Assembly: GCA_039516895.1 (NCBI GenBank)
Contig: CP154437.1
Span: 1,550,001-1,614,000 of the forward strand
DNA length: 64,000 bases
From: Campylobacter coli
GTDB taxonomy: Bacteria; Campylobacterota; Campylobacteria; Campylobacterales; Campylobacteraceae
Direction of reading: 5' to 3'
Every line of letters begins with the position of its first letter. Positions within the stretch are counted from its first letter, which is position 1. Of the stretch, positions 17,534 to 26,648 are shown piece by piece. Under the pieces are notes generated by a model. That model saw only the letters and a program-made list of their open reading frames with translations. It ran no database searches and was not told the origin of the DNA. Position numbers and translations under genes: made by a program.

Positions 17534-18229
17534 ATGAGTCTTTACGATAGAGACTATTCACGATCAAGAGAATTTGAAAACACTCGTTCAAGTGAACTTG
17601 GTATTTTTATTAAACAAACCTATCAACTTTTTGCAGCTTCTCTTTTAGCAGCAACTGTTGGTGCATATGTAGGAATTTATGCTTTAGCGGCATTTTTTAT
17701 ACAATCACAAGTAACCTTTTGGATACTTTTTGCTGTCGAAATAGGACTTTTAATTGCTTTGCAATTTAAAAAACGCGAAGCTCCACTGAATTTAATTTTG
17801 CTTTTTGGCTTCACTTTTTGTTCGGGCTTAACCCTAACACCCTTACTTATTTCTGTTCTTGCTCTACCAGCAGGCGGAGTAATCATTGCTCAAGCTTTTG
17901 CTTTAACAACAGTAGCTTTTGCGGCACTTAGTATTTTTGCTATGAATACCAAAAAAGATTTCACGCTAATGGGTAAAGCTTTATTTATAGTTTTAATCGT
18001 GGTTGTAGCAGCTTCCTTGCTTAATATCTTTTTCCAAAGCAGTTTGCTAAATTTAACTATTTCAGCCGTAGCAGCGATTTTATTTTCATTCTATATTCTT
18101 TATGATACACAAAATATTATTCGCGGAAACTATGAAACTCCAATTGAAGGTGCTGTAGCACTTTATCTTGACTTTGTAAACCTTTTTGTATCTTTACTTA
18201 ATATCCTAAGAAGTTTCAATAGCAGATAA
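17534..18229 (+). CDS. Bax inhibitor-1 / YccA family membrane protein (Cj0236c-like)
   Basis: 231 residues, seven hydrophobic segments after a charged N-terminus (SLYDRDYSRSREFE). The C-terminal helix contains the family's conserved acidic residues, in FYILYDTQNIIRGNYE and ALYLDFVNLFVSLLNILR. Bacterial relatives include YccA (FtsH substrate) and calcium/proton leak proteins such as YetJ. I prefer the second ATG at 17534: the strong AAGGAGG site directly abuts the first ATG (17528) but is six bases from the second. Monocistronic, ending in a GC-rich hairpin. Confidence 0.88.
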   Translation: MSLYDRDYSRSREFENTRSSELGIFIKQTYQLFAASLLAATVGAYVGIYALAAFFIQSQVTFWILFAVEIGLLIALQFKKREAPLNLILLFGFTFCSGLTLTPLLISVLALPAGGVIIAQAFALTTVAFAALSIFAMNTKKDFTLMGKALFIVLIVVVAASLLNIFFQSSLLNLTISAVAAILFSFYILYDTQNIIRGNYETPIEGAVALYLDFVNLFVSLLNILRSFNSR

Positions 18230-18230
18230 T

Positions 18231-18253
18231 TTTTGCGGGAAGTCCCCGCAAAA
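18231..18253 (+). terminator. Terminator after the Bax-inhibitor-like gene
   Basis: A 9-bp stem TTTTGCGGG / CCCGCAAAA with a five-base loop, starting one base after the stop codon. The GC-rich core is unusual for this genome and makes a strong hairpin. Confidence 0.7.
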
Positions 18254-18291
18254 TTCTCAAAAATTTCAAATCTTTTCAAGTTTTATTTAGT

Positions 18292-18297
18292 TACAAT
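18292..18297 (+). promoter_or_regulatory. Possible -10 element for the secG-pncB run
   Basis: TACAAT preceded by TTTAGT, 38 bases before the secG start, directly after the upstream terminator. It is the only plausible -10 in the gap, and the following six genes are tightly packed. Confidence 0.4.
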
Positions 18298-18334
18298 ATC
18301 TAACTCAAAAAATTTTTAAAATTTAGGAAAATTT

Positions 18335-18691
18335 ATGATTACTCTTTTAATTATTTTGCAGTTTGTCATCGTTGTTATTATTTGTATAGCTGTTCTACTT
18401 CAAAAAAGTTCAAGCATAGGACTTGGAGCTTATAGTGGAAGTAATGAAAGCTTATTTGGAGCAAAAGGACCCGCAGGATTTTTAGCAAAATTTACTTTTA
18501 TAATGGGAATTTTACTGATTGCTAATACTATTGGTTTGGGATATTTATACAATAGCACAAGTAAAGATTCTTTAGCTGAAAAAATTAAAATCGAAACAAA
18601 TACGAGTATTCCTGCTGCTCCAAATGCTATAAATGTGCCAGCTATTCCAAGCGCTCCACAAATACCTAATGAAGTAAATACAAGTAAGTAA
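18335..18691 (+). CDS. secG: Protein translocase subunit SecG
   Basis: 118 residues with two membrane helices (about 2-22 and 52-74) and the SecG loop LLQKSSSIGLGAYSGSNESLFGAKGPAGFLAK. It supports SecYE-dependent export. A Pro/Ala-rich C-terminal tail (IPAAPNAINVPAIPSAPQIP) extends past the usual end. First gene of a run with frr, pyrE, RDD, nrdB and pncB, all on the same strand with gaps of 21 bases or less. Confidence 0.92.
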   Translation: MITLLIILQFVIVVIICIAVLLQKSSSIGLGAYSGSNESLFGAKGPAGFLAKFTFIMGILLIANTIGLGYLYNSTSKDSLAEKIKIETNTSIPAAPNAINVPAIPSAPQIPNEVNTSK

Positions 18692-18707
18692 TTTATAAGG
18701 AAAAAAT

Positions 18708-19265
18708 ATGATTAATGAAATTTTAAATAAACAAAAAACTCAAAGCGAAAAAAGCTTAGAAGCTTTAAAAAAAGACTTTACTACCCTACGCACAGGCAAG
18801 GTCAATACACATATCTTAGATCATATTCAAGTAGATTACTATGGCTCTTTAACTCCTTTAAATCAAGTTGCAACCGTTTTAGCAAGTGATGCCTCAACAA
18901 TAAGCATTACCCCATGGGAAAAACCTATGTTAAAAACTATAGAAAGCGCTATTGCAGCAGCAAACATAGGAGTAAATCCAAATAATGATGGCGAAAGTGT
19001 AAAATTATTTTTCCCTCCAATGACAAGAGAGCAAAGAGAAGAAAATGTAAAACAAGCTAAAGCTATGGGTGAAAAGGCAAAAGTTTCAGTAAGAAATATT
19101 CGCAAAGATGCAAACGATGCCGTAAAAAAACTTGAAAAAGATAAAGCTATTTCAGAAGATGAAGCTAAAAAAGCCTATGATGAAGTGCAAAAACTAACAG
19201 ACACCTATACTGCAAAAATCGATGAAAGTGTAAAAAATAAAGAAAGCGAACTTTTAAAGGTTTAA
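18708..19265 (+). CDS. frr: Ribosome recycling factor
   Basis: 185 residues, the standard length. The pattern [27 protein letters not shown] and the later [20 protein letters not shown] are RRF hallmarks. With EF-G it splits the post-termination ribosome. It follows secG by 16 bases and pyrE starts two bases after it. Confidence 0.96.
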   Translation: MINEILNKQKTQSEKSLEALKKDFTTLRTGKVNTHILDHIQVDYYGSLTPLNQVATVLASDASTISITPWEKPMLKTIESAIAAANIGVNPNNDGESVKLFFPPMTREQREENVKQAKAMGEKAKVSVRNIRKDANDAVKKLEKDKAISEDEAKKAYDEVQKLTDTYTAKIDESVKNKESELLKV

Positions 19266-19267
19266 AA

Positions 19268-19876
19268 ATGGATTTAGAGCAAATTTATAAAGATTGTGGG
19301 GCTTATCTACAAGGACATTTTTTACTAAGTTCGGGTAAACATTCTGAATTTTATCTTCAAAGTGCTAAAGTCTTAGAAAATCCAAAATTAGCAGCAAGAC
19401 TTTGTGATGAGCTTGCTAAAATTATAGCTGAATTTAATATAGAATTTGACAGCATTTGCTCTCCTGCTTTGGGAGGAATTTTAGCAGGGTATGAACTTGC
19501 TAGAGCTTGTGATAAGCGCTTTATTTTTACCGAAAGAGTTAATGGAGAAATGACCCTAAGACGCGGTTTTGAAGTTAAAAAAGGTGAAAGATTTATCATT
19601 TGTGAAGATATTATCACAACGGGCGGAAGTGCTTTAGAAAGTGCTAAAATCATAGAAAGCCTAGGAGGGAAAGTTCTAGGTTTTGCAGCGTTAGCAAATC
19701 GTGGTTTTTGTGCGGTTGAAAATTTAAAAAATCCTAGAAAACCAAGTGCGAAACTGCCTGATAATTTGCCTCTTTTTACTTTAGGAAATTTTGATTTTCA
19801 AATTTATGATGAAAATGATTGTCCGCTTTGCAAAGAAGGAAGTAAAGCTATTAAGCCAGGAAGTCGCGGAAATTAA
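19268..19876 (+). CDS. pyrE: Orotate phosphoribosyltransferase
   Basis: 202 residues. The PRPP-binding motif is [17 protein letters not shown] (about residues 113-130). [12 protein letters not shown]-type residues near the N-terminus ([13 protein letters not shown]) and the [15 protein letters not shown] loop bind substrate. It makes orotidine 5'-phosphate. It lies two bases after frr, and the RDD gene starts immediately after its stop codon. Confidence 0.95.
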   Translation: MDLEQIYKDCGAYLQGHFLLSSGKHSEFYLQSAKVLENPKLAARLCDELAKIIAEFNIEFDSICSPALGGILAGYELARACDKRFIFTERVNGEMTLRRGFEVKKGERFIICEDIITTGGSALESAKIIESLGGKVLGFAALANRGFCAVENLKNPRKPSAKLPDNLPLFTLGNFDFQIYDENDCPLCKEGSKAIKPGSRGN

Positions 19877-20287
19877 ATGAAAACTAAGGCAAAAATAGCC
19901 TCTAGATGGTTAAGATTTAGAGCTTTGCTTATAGATATATTTTTAATTTATGTACCTATCTTATATTTATTTTATTTTTTATTGGGCTCCAAGGAAGCTT
20001 TTTTAAACAACTCCTATATCACAGCCCTATGTACTTTCTTATTTGGTTTTATTCAAGCTTTATTTTTAGCCTCAAAAGCTCAAAGTCCAGGGCTTAAGGC
20101 TTATGATCTTTATCTAATCGATCTAAAAACGGGCAAGAAAATAACTTTTTTTAGAATTTTATTAAGATATATTATATTTATTATAAGTTTTGGGTTGATT
20201 TTTGGTTTATTTATAAGCTTTTTAAGAAAAGATAAACTAAATTTACATGATATTCTAACCCAAACTTGCATAGTCACGAAGATATGA
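19877..20287 (+). CDS. RDD family membrane protein
   Basis: 136 residues with three membrane helices. The RDD signature shows as ASRWLRFRALLIDIFLI near the N-terminus (Arg and Asp conserved) and RDKLNLHDILTQT near the end. Family function is uncertain; some members affect ion tolerance. It abuts the pyrE stop codon with no gap, so its translation is probably coupled. Confidence 0.85.
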   Translation: MKTKAKIASRWLRFRALLIDIFLIYVPILYLFYFLLGSKEAFLNNSYITALCTFLFGFIQALFLASKAQSPGLKAYDLYLIDLKTGKKITFFRILLRYIIFIISFGLIFGLFISFLRKDKLNLHDILTQTCIVTKI

Positions 20288-20302
20288 AAGAAAGGTAAAA
20301 AA

Positions 20303-21325
20303 ATGCAAAGAAAAAGAATTTATAATCCAAGTTCAAATGAAACATTGACAGATCGTAAAGTTTTTAGCGGAAATCCTCATGGAATTTTAAATTTTACAAA
20401 AGCAAAATACACTTGGGCTTTAAAATTATGGGATTTAATGGAAGCAAACACTTGGTTTCCAAAAGAAGTAGATACAACTAAAGATGCATTAGATTATCGC
20501 TGTAATTTAACTGCAGGCGAAAAAAGAATGTATGATCTTGTTTGGTCTCAGCTCATTTCTATGGATAGCTTTCAAACCAACAATCTAGCTGATAATATCA
20601 ATCCTTACATCACTGCTCCTGAAATCAATGCGGTTTTAGCACGCCAAGCTTATGAAGAAGCTAATCATTCAAAATCTTATGCGGTAATGGTTGAAGCCAT
20701 TTGTGATAATACGGATTTAATCTATGAAATGGAAAAACACGATGAAACCTTGCGTGAAAAAAATGATTTTATTTCAAGCATCTATGAAGAATTAGCTGGC
20801 GATGTGGATGATAATAAACTTCTTTTAGCAATGGTAGCAAATCAAATTTTAGAAGGAGTATATTTTTATAGTGGATTTACTGCGATTTACGCGCTTGCAA
20901 GAGCAGGTAAAATGCTTGGTTCTGCTCAAATGATTCGTTTCATTCAAAGAGATGAAATCACTCATCTTTTACTCTTTCAAAATATGATTAATTCAGTTCG
21001 CAAAGAAAGACCTGATTTATTTAACGAAAACAATATCAATAAAATTTACGATATGTTTAAAAAAGCGGGTGATTTAGAAATCAAATGGGGAAAATATATC
21101 ACTCAAAATCAAATCATGGGTTTTACAGACGATATTATAGAAGAATACATCCACTATCTTGTAGATCAAAGACTTGTGGCTATCAATCTTGATAAAATTT
21201 ATAATGCAAAACACCCTATCAAATGGGTAGATGATTTTTCTAAATTTAATGATCAAAAAAGCAACTTCTTTGAAAGTAAGGTTACAAACTATTCTAAAGG
21301 TAGTATAAGTTTTGATGATTTTTAA
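20303..21325 (+). CDS. nrdB: Ribonucleotide reductase beta subunit, class Ia
   Basis: 340 residues. The R2 ferritin-like core shows iron ligands in ARQAYEEANHSKSY (Glu, His), in EELAGDVDD and in QRDEITHLLLFQNMI (Asp/Glu, His). It houses the di-iron tyrosyl radical needed by NrdA to make deoxyribonucleotides. nrdA is not in this window. The gene is in the middle of the secG-pncB run with a GAAAGG ribosome site. Confidence 0.94.
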   Translation: MQRKRIYNPSSNETLTDRKVFSGNPHGILNFTKAKYTWALKLWDLMEANTWFPKEVDTTKDALDYRCNLTAGEKRMYDLVWSQLISMDSFQTNNLADNINPYITAPEINAVLARQAYEEANHSKSYAVMVEAICDNTDLIYEMEKHDETLREKNDFISSIYEELAGDVDDNKLLLAMVANQILEGVYFYSGFTAIYALARAGKMLGSAQMIRFIQRDEITHLLLFQNMINSVRKERPDLFNENNINKIYDMFKKAGDLEIKWGKYITQNQIMGFTDDIIEEYIHYLVDQRLVAINLDKIYNAKHPIKWVDDFSKFNDQKSNFFESKVTNYSKGSISFDDF

Positions 21326-21346
21326 CTTTCTTGGAAATTGACTTTG

Positions 21347-22729
21347 ATGAAAAAAGATTTTTACACAAAACCAAACAACACCCTGCTTTGCGATTTTTAT
21401 GAATTAACCATGATGCAGGGTTATTTTCTAAATGGTTTTGAAAACAAAATAGCTTATTTTGATATATTTTTTAGAAAAATTCCTGATAATGGTTCTTTTG
21501 CTATATTTGCAGGACTTGAGGATATTTTAGAATTTGTATCTTGTTTGCATTTTGATGAAGATGATATAGCTTATTTACGCTCTCAAGGGATCTTTAAAGA
21601 AGAATTTTTAAGATATTTGAAAAATTTTAAATTTAAGGGCGAAATTTATGCCATGCAAGAAGGCGAGATCATCTTTCCTAACGAACCTTTGATGATTATC
21701 AAAGCCAATGCTATTGAAGCACAAATTCTTGAAAGCTTTTTACTTTTAAGTATCAATCATCAAAGCCTAATTGCTACAAAAGCCAATCGTATCATAAGAG
21801 CGGCTAAAAATCTTAGCGTGCTTGAATTTGGTACACGAAGAGCCCATGGAAGTGAAGCAGCACTCAAAGGAGCAAGAGCAGCTATAATAGGAGGTTGCAA
21901 GGCTAGTTCTTGCACACTTGCTGGAAAAAATTATGGCATTATGACAAGTGGGACTATGGCGCATTCTTGGGTACAAATGTTTGATGATGAATTGAGTGCT
22001 TTTTGTCGTTATTTAGAACTTTATCCTCAAAATCCTATCTTACTCATCGATACTTATAATTATAAACAAGGGTTAGAAAACGCGATCAAAGCATTTAAAA
22101 AATTTAAAATCAAACAATGCGGTGTGCGTATTGATTCTGGAAATTTAGAAATACTCAGCAAAGAAATTCGTGCCATTTTAGATAAAAATGATTTAAAAGA
22201 ATGCAAAATCATCGTTTCAAATTCTTTAAATGAAAAAAGTATAGACAAACTACTTAAAAATAATGCACCTATCGATGCTTTTGGAGTGGGTGAAAAACTC
22301 ATCACTGCTTCAAGCGATCCTATTTTTGGCTGTGTTTATAAACTCGTTGCCATAGAAGAAAATAAACTCATCACGCCTAAAATCAAAATCAGCGAAGACA
22401 AGCAAAAAACAACTCTTCCACATTTTAAAAAGCTTTTTAGAATTTATGATAAAAACACTCAAAAAATGCTTTTTGATGAACTTTATATCTATAACGAAAA
22501 ATTACCTCAACTCGATGAAAATTTAGAAAGAAAAGAACTTTTAAAATGTGTGTTTAAAGAAGGTAAAATTCTTAATAAACAAAAAAATGTAGAAGAAATC
22601 GCTCTATATACAAAAAGTCAAATTTCAAAGCTGAATGAGAAATTTCTTGATTTTAACAACAAAGAAAAATACAAAATCAAACTCTCAAAAGACTTAACCA
22701 AACTAAGACAAAATTTTACAAATAAATAA
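21347..22729 (+). CDS. pncB: Nicotinate phosphoribosyltransferase
   Basis: 460 residues. LLCDFYELTMMQGYFLNG near the N-terminus, the central EFGTRRAHGSEAALKGARAA with YGIMTSGTMAHSW, and DTYNYKQGLENAI plus GVRIDSGNLEIL are typical of nicotinate PRTases. It makes nicotinate mononucleotide in NAD salvage. The frame opens with a TTG at 21338, but I prefer the ATG at 21347; neither start has a strong ribosome site. It lies about 20 bases after nrdB, last gene of the run. Confidence 0.9.
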   Translation: MKKDFYTKPNNTLLCDFYELTMMQGYFLNGFENKIAYFDIFFRKIPDNGSFAIFAGLEDILEFVSCLHFDEDDIAYLRSQGIFKEEFLRYLKNFKFKGEIYAMQEGEIIFPNEPLMIIKANAIEAQILESFLLLSINHQSLIATKANRIIRAAKNLSVLEFGTRRAHGSEAALKGARAAIIGGCKASSCTLAGKNYGIMTSGTMAHSWVQMFDDELSAFCRYLELYPQNPILLIDTYNYKQGLENAIKAFKKFKIKQCGVRIDSGNLEILSKEIRAILDKNDLKECKIIVSNSLNEKSIDKLLKNNAPIDAFGVGEKLITASSDPIFGCVYKLVAIEENKLITPKIKISEDKQKTTLPHFKKLFRIYDKNTQKMLFDELYIYNEKLPQLDENLERKELLKCVFKEGKILNKQKNVEEIALYTKSQISKLNEKFLDFNNKEKYKIKLSKDLTKLRQNFTNK

Positions 22730-22762
22730 TGCAAAAAATTTGCTAATATAGCTCAAATACCC

Positions 22763-22800
22763 AAATTTACCTATTTAATTCAAGTAAAATAGATAAATTT
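22763..22800. terminator. Bidirectional hairpin between pncB and the gamma-CA gene
   Basis: A long imperfect stem: AAATTTA-c-CTATTT pairs with AAATAG-a-TAAATTT around a ten-base loop, one mismatch. It lies in a 112-base gap between converging genes. Confidence 0.5.
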
Positions 22801-22841
22801 GAGCTTCTTATAAAAACATTATCGCATTTTCAAATTTTAAA

Positions 22842-23381
22842 TCAATTCAAAAAATCATTTTTAAATTCAACATAATTTAAAGCAGATTGTTTTAAAAATG
22901 CCACTTCTTCATCACTTAGTTCGCGTACAAGTTTTGCAGGATTTCCAAGTATGAGTGATTTGGGTGGAAATTTCTTACCTTTGGTTACCACACTTCCTGC
23001 ACCCACTATACTATCATCCCCTATAGCTGCATCATCCATAATCACTGCATTCATCCCCACAAGCACACGAGAGCCGATCTTGCAAGCATGGATTACGCAA
23101 TTATGCCCTATGGTAACATCATCTCCTATGCAAGTAGGAAAACCTGCATCTTTTAAACTTCCATCTTCATTAAACTCTCTATGCCACACATGAATAGTGG
23201 TTAAATCTTGTATATTTGTTCTTTTGCCAATTTTAATAAAATTAACATCGCCTCTTAAAACACAATTAAACCATACACTGCTTTCATCACCGATCTCCAC
23301 TTCCCCTATAATCTTAGCACCCTCTGCAACGAATACATTTTGACCCAAATTTGGAATTTTATCTTTAAATCGAATAAGCAT
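22842..23381 (-). CDS. Gamma-carbonic-anhydrase-like hexapeptide protein (Cj0229-like)
   Basis: 179 residues forming a left-handed beta helix: repeats such as KIIGEVEIGDESSVWFNCVLRG, KIGKRTNIQD and VTIGHNCVIHACKIG. Histidines in TTIHVWHR and in GHNCVIHAC fit the metal site of gamma-class carbonic anhydrases (YrdA/CaiE-like). Many such proteins have no proven anhydrase activity, so the function is uncertain. Monocistronic on the minus strand. Confidence 0.85.
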   Translation of the reverse strand: MLIRFKDKIPNLGQNVFVAEGAKIIGEVEIGDESSVWFNCVLRGDVNFIKIGKRTNIQDLTTIHVWHREFNEDGSLKDAGFPTCIGDDVTIGHNCVIHACKIGSRVLVGMNAVIMDDAAIGDDSIVGAGSVVTKGKKFPPKSLILGNPAKLVRELSDEEVAFLKQSALNYVEFKNDFLN

Positions 23382-23499
23382 TTTTATCCTTTTTTATTTT
23401 TAGTATAACCAAAATATCAATAAGAAAAACAAAATTTTTAGTTTTTAATCAAATTTTGAAACTTTATTCGTTACAATTTGCCATTTATGAGGAGAAAAA

Positions 23500-24129
23500 A
23501 TGAACGCATTTGAGCAAAAACGATGTCAAAGTATGGCCGAAGAAATCGCACAAAAAGTATTTATCAATGAAGAACTTTTTAATGCTTTTTGTCAGATTCC
23601 ACGCGAAATTTTTTCTCCGCTTAAAGCTCATGCTTATCGCCTTGATGCTTTGCCTTTGGCTAATTCTCAATGGATCAGTTCTCCTTTAACCGTAGCTAAA
23701 ATGACTATGGCTTTAAATTTTAAAGATGCAGATAGTGTCTTAGAAATAGGCTGTGGAAGTGGTTATCAAGCAGCGATTTTAAGTAAGGTTATAAGGCGTG
23801 TTTTTACCATAGAACGCATAGAAAATTTAGCCAAAAAAGCAGCACAAAGCTTTAGAGAACTAGAGCTTTTTAATATTAATGTTAAATTTGAAGATGGGCA
23901 AAATGGATGGAAAAATTATGCACCTTATGATAGAATTTTATTTTCTGCATATACAACGCAAATTCCTGAAATTTTACTCGATCAGCTAAGCGATGGGGGC
24001 ATACTTGTAGCCCCTATTTTGCACAATGGTAAACAATTTATCACACGCATAACCAAAAATGGTACTCATTTACAAAAAGAAATTCTAGAAGAATGTCTTT
24101 TTGTACCCATAGTAGATGGAAAAGAATAA
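23500..24129 (+). CDS. pcm: Protein-L-isoaspartate O-methyltransferase
   Basis: 209 residues. The SAM motif VLEIGCGSGYQAAIL (about 85-99) and the PCMT-specific segments ISSPLTVAKMT and GQNGWKNYAPYDRILF identify it. It repairs isoaspartyl residues in ageing proteins. GAGGAG precedes the ATG. It converges on argD with a shared hairpin. Confidence 0.93.
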   Translation: MNAFEQKRCQSMAEEIAQKVFINEELFNAFCQIPREIFSPLKAHAYRLDALPLANSQWISSPLTVAKMTMALNFKDADSVLEIGCGSGYQAAILSKVIRRVFTIERIENLAKKAAQSFRELELFNINVKFEDGQNGWKNYAPYDRILFSAYTTQIPEILLDQLSDGGILVAPILHNGKQFITRITKNGTHLQKEILEECLFVPIVDGKE

Positions 24130-24154
24130 ATTTTTATCAATAAAAAATTTATTC
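24124..24154. terminator. Shared bidirectional terminator of pcm and argD
   Basis: A perfect 12-bp stem GAATAAATTTTT / AAAAATTTATTC with a seven-base loop. Both stop codons (24127-24129 and 24149-24151) lie inside the stem. Confidence 0.75.
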
Positions 24155-25333
24155 AAAACTTTTAAAAACCTTTCTTAGCTTCTCACTCATTTCATCTATA
24201 TGGCTTTTTTCTATGATTAAAGGAGGTAAAAATCTCAAATCATTCTCCCCACAACTGATAAGCAAAAGAGAATTTTCTTGACATTTTTTAATCACCTCAG
24301 CTACTTTTACACTTTTATCAAGACTAAGCCCTTGCATAAAACCCAAGCCTTTTCTTTTTTTACAAAAACTAAATTCTTTGATAAGATTTTCCAAGCTTTG
24401 CTCTAAATAAGGCGTAAGTTTAGAAACATTTTCTAAAATTTTTTCTTTCTTAAAAATTTCAAAAACCGCATTAACACCTGCACAAACTAAAGGATTTCCT
24501 CCGTAAGTGCTTCCATGATCACCCGCTTCTAGGGATTTTTGTGCTACTTTTTCGCTCACTACAAAAGCTCCGACACTAAGCCCACATCCCAAAGCTTTAG
24601 CAGAAGTCATTACATCAGGTAAAATTCCTGAATGCTCGTAAGCAAAAAATTTACCACTTCGCCCCATGCCGCATTGAATTTCATCAGCGATTAACAATAT
24701 ATCTTTTTCATCGCAAAGCTTTCTTAAAGCCTTGTAAAAATCTTTTTGAGCAGGATTGACACCGCCTTCTCCTTGCACACTTTCTAAGATAATAGCACAA
24801 GTTTTTTCATTGACTAAGCGTTCTACACTTGAAAAATCATTGTATTTTGCAAATTTAACACCCGAAATTAAAGGCTTGAATGGTTTTTGGTATTTTTCAT
24901 TAGCGGTTAAAGATAAAGCTCCTAGTGTTCTTCCATGAAAAGAATGTTTAAAGGCTATGAAATTTCCACCCTTGATACCTTTATTAAAAGCATATTTTCT
25001 AGCAACTTTCATCACTCCTTCTATGCTTTCTGCCCCTGAATTTGTAAAAAACACACGCTCTAAGCCACTCGCTTTAGCTAAATGCTTGGCTGCTTGGGCT
25101 ATGTTTTCATTATAATATAAATTGCTAGTATGTAAAAGTTTATCAACTTGAGCTTTAATCTTAGCATTAAATTCAGCATGGTTATATCCTAAAGCACACA
25201 CACCTATACCACTTGAAAAATCAAGATATTTTTTACCCTTATCGTCTAAAAGATAAACCCCTTCTCCACTTTCTAAAACAATATCAAAACGCTTATAAGT
25301 AGGGATAATATGACTTTGCTCTTTATAATTCAT
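24149..25333 (-). CDS. argD: Acetylornithine aminotransferase
   Basis: 394 residues, class III aminotransferase. FTNSGAESIEGVMKVARKY, LLIADEIQCGMGRSGKFFAYE and MTSAKALGCGLSVGA (PLP lysine) are diagnostic. It makes N-acetylornithine. The family also works in lysine synthesis (succinyl-DAP). The second in-frame ATG (25333) is six bases from AAAGG; the first (25339) directly abuts it, so I chose the second. Last gene of the argC-GNAT-argB-argD cluster. Confidence 0.93.
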   Translation of the reverse strand: MNYKEQSHIIPTYKRFDIVLESGEGVYLLDDKGKKYLDFSSGIGVCALGYNHAEFNAKIKAQVDKLLHTSNLYYNENIAQAAKHLAKASGLERVFFTNSGAESIEGVMKVARKYAFNKGIKGGNFIAFKHSFHGRTLGALSLTANEKYQKPFKPLISGVKFAKYNDFSSVERLVNEKTCAIILESVQGEGGVNPAQKDFYKALRKLCDEKDILLIADEIQCGMGRSGKFFAYEHSGILPDVMTSAKALGCGLSVGAFVVSEKVAQKSLEAGDHGSTYGGNPLVCAGVNAVFEIFKKEKILENVSKLTPYLEQSLENLIKEFSFCKKRKGLGFMQGLSLDKSVKVAEVIKKCQENSLLLISCGENDLRFLPPLIIEKSHIDEMSEKLRKVFKSFE

Positions 25334-25342
25334 TTTCATCCT

Positions 25343-26182
25343 TTAACCCACTAAAGTCCCAATACCCTCATCGGTAAAAAATTCAAGCAACAAAGAATGC
25401 TTCACGCGTCCATCTAAAATATGCACTTTCTTAACTCCACTTTCACAAGCATCTATACAAGATTTTAATTTTACATGCATACCACCTTGAATTTTATCAA
25501 CCAAGGCTTTTGCTTGAGTTATAGAAATTTTAGAAATTAAAGAATTTTTATCTTCAAAATTCTCATAAAGCCCCGCAGTATCGGTTAAGAAAGCAAGTTT
25601 TTCAGCCTTTAAAGCTTTGGCAATAGCACAAGCTGCATCATCGGCATTGATATTGTAAGTATTGAAATTTTCATCCATTCCAATAGGGGCTATTATAGGC
25701 AAAAAATCTTTTTCTAAGAGATCTTGCAAAATACTTGAATTTACCTTTTGTATCTCACCTACAAAGCCTAAATTCTTATCCTTTTGCACGCATTCTAAAA
25801 GCCCCCCATCCTTGCCACAAAGCCCTATAGCTTTAACGCCTAAATTTTGCAAGCTGTGGACTAAATTTTTATTGATATAATTTAGTACCATACTTGCTAC
25901 TTCTGTTGTGGCTTGGTCACTCACCCTAAGTCCGTTATTAAACTCACTTTTTACGCCTAATTTTTCGCACATTTTAGAGATATCTTTACCCCCGCCATGA
26001 ACGATAATAGGCTTTAAGCCTACAAGCTTTAAAAGAGCTATATCTTGCATCACACAATGTTTAAGCTCCTCATTTTCCATAGCTGAACCGCCGTATTTTA
26101 TAAGTATAATTTTTGAGCTGAATTTGCGTATATAAGGCAAAGCTTCGATTAAGACATTTGCTTTTTCTAAATATTTTTGCAT
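25343..26182 (-). CDS. argB: Acetylglutamate kinase
   Basis: 279 residues, amino acid kinase fold. IILIKYGGSAM is the phosphate-binding N-terminal motif, KPIIVHGGGKDI binds acetylglutamate, and NINADDAACAIAKALKAEKLAFLTDTAG is the nucleotide-binding segment. It phosphorylates N-acetylglutamate. GAGG overlapping the upstream stop codon serves as ribosome site. Confidence 0.95.
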   Translation of the reverse strand: MQKYLEKANVLIEALPYIRKFSSKIILIKYGGSAMENEELKHCVMQDIALLKLVGLKPIIVHGGGKDISKMCEKLGVKSEFNNGLRVSDQATTEVASMVLNYINKNLVHSLQNLGVKAIGLCGKDGGLLECVQKDKNLGFVGEIQKVNSSILQDLLEKDFLPIIAPIGMDENFNTYNINADDAACAIAKALKAEKLAFLTDTAGLYENFEDKNSLISKISITQAKALVDKIQGGMHVKLKSCIDACESGVKKVHILDGRVKHSLLLEFFTDEGIGTLVG

Positions 26183-26191
26183 GATTTAACC

Positions 26192-26638
26192 TCAAACATT
26201 AAAACTGGTTTGATTGTGAGAATTGAGCGATAAATCATAATAATTCGCATCTTCTCTTAAGGTAAAACCATAATGCTTCCAAAATTCATTGCCCAAATCA
26301 TTGCTCTTAAAGGCTATCAGTGCAATTTTATTAATCTTCTCAGATTTTAACGCCTCAAGACAAAATTTTGTCATTTCATGGGCTATACCCTTTTTTCTGT
26401 GATCTTTATGCACACACACATGATAAAAGCCTCCTGTGCGTCCATCGTGTCCACAAAGTATACTTCCAACAATTTCTTGATCAACCACAGCTACTGCACT
26501 AAGATTTGGATTTCTATCTAAAAATCTTTCTATATTTTCTTTACTATCATCAATCGATCGAATTCCAAAGCCTTTGATATCACACCAAAGCTTGTAAACT
26601 CCTTCATAATCACTTTTTTGCATTGCTCTAACTTGCAA
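26192..26638 (-). CDS. argO: GNAT acetyltransferase, likely N-acetylglutamate synthase (argO type)
   Basis: 148 residues, a single GNAT domain. VCVHKDHRKKGIAHEMTKF holds the acetyl-CoA-binding R/K-x-x-G-I/A motif, and NEFWKHYGFTLRE is the C-terminal GNAT motif. The C. jejuni arg cluster has been described as argCOBD, with this position called argO. No argA or argJ is visible here, and its place between argC and argB points to the first acetylation step, making N-acetylglutamate. The biochemical role is partly inference. Confidence 0.8.
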   Translation of the reverse strand: MQVRAMQKSDYEGVYKLWCDIKGFGIRSIDDSKENIERFLDRNPNLSAVAVVDQEIVGSILCGHDGRTGGFYHVCVHKDHRKKGIAHEMTKFCLEALKSEKINKIALIAFKSNDLGNEFWKHYGFTLREDANYYDLSLNSHNQTSFNV

Positions 26639-26648
26639 TTTTTATCCT

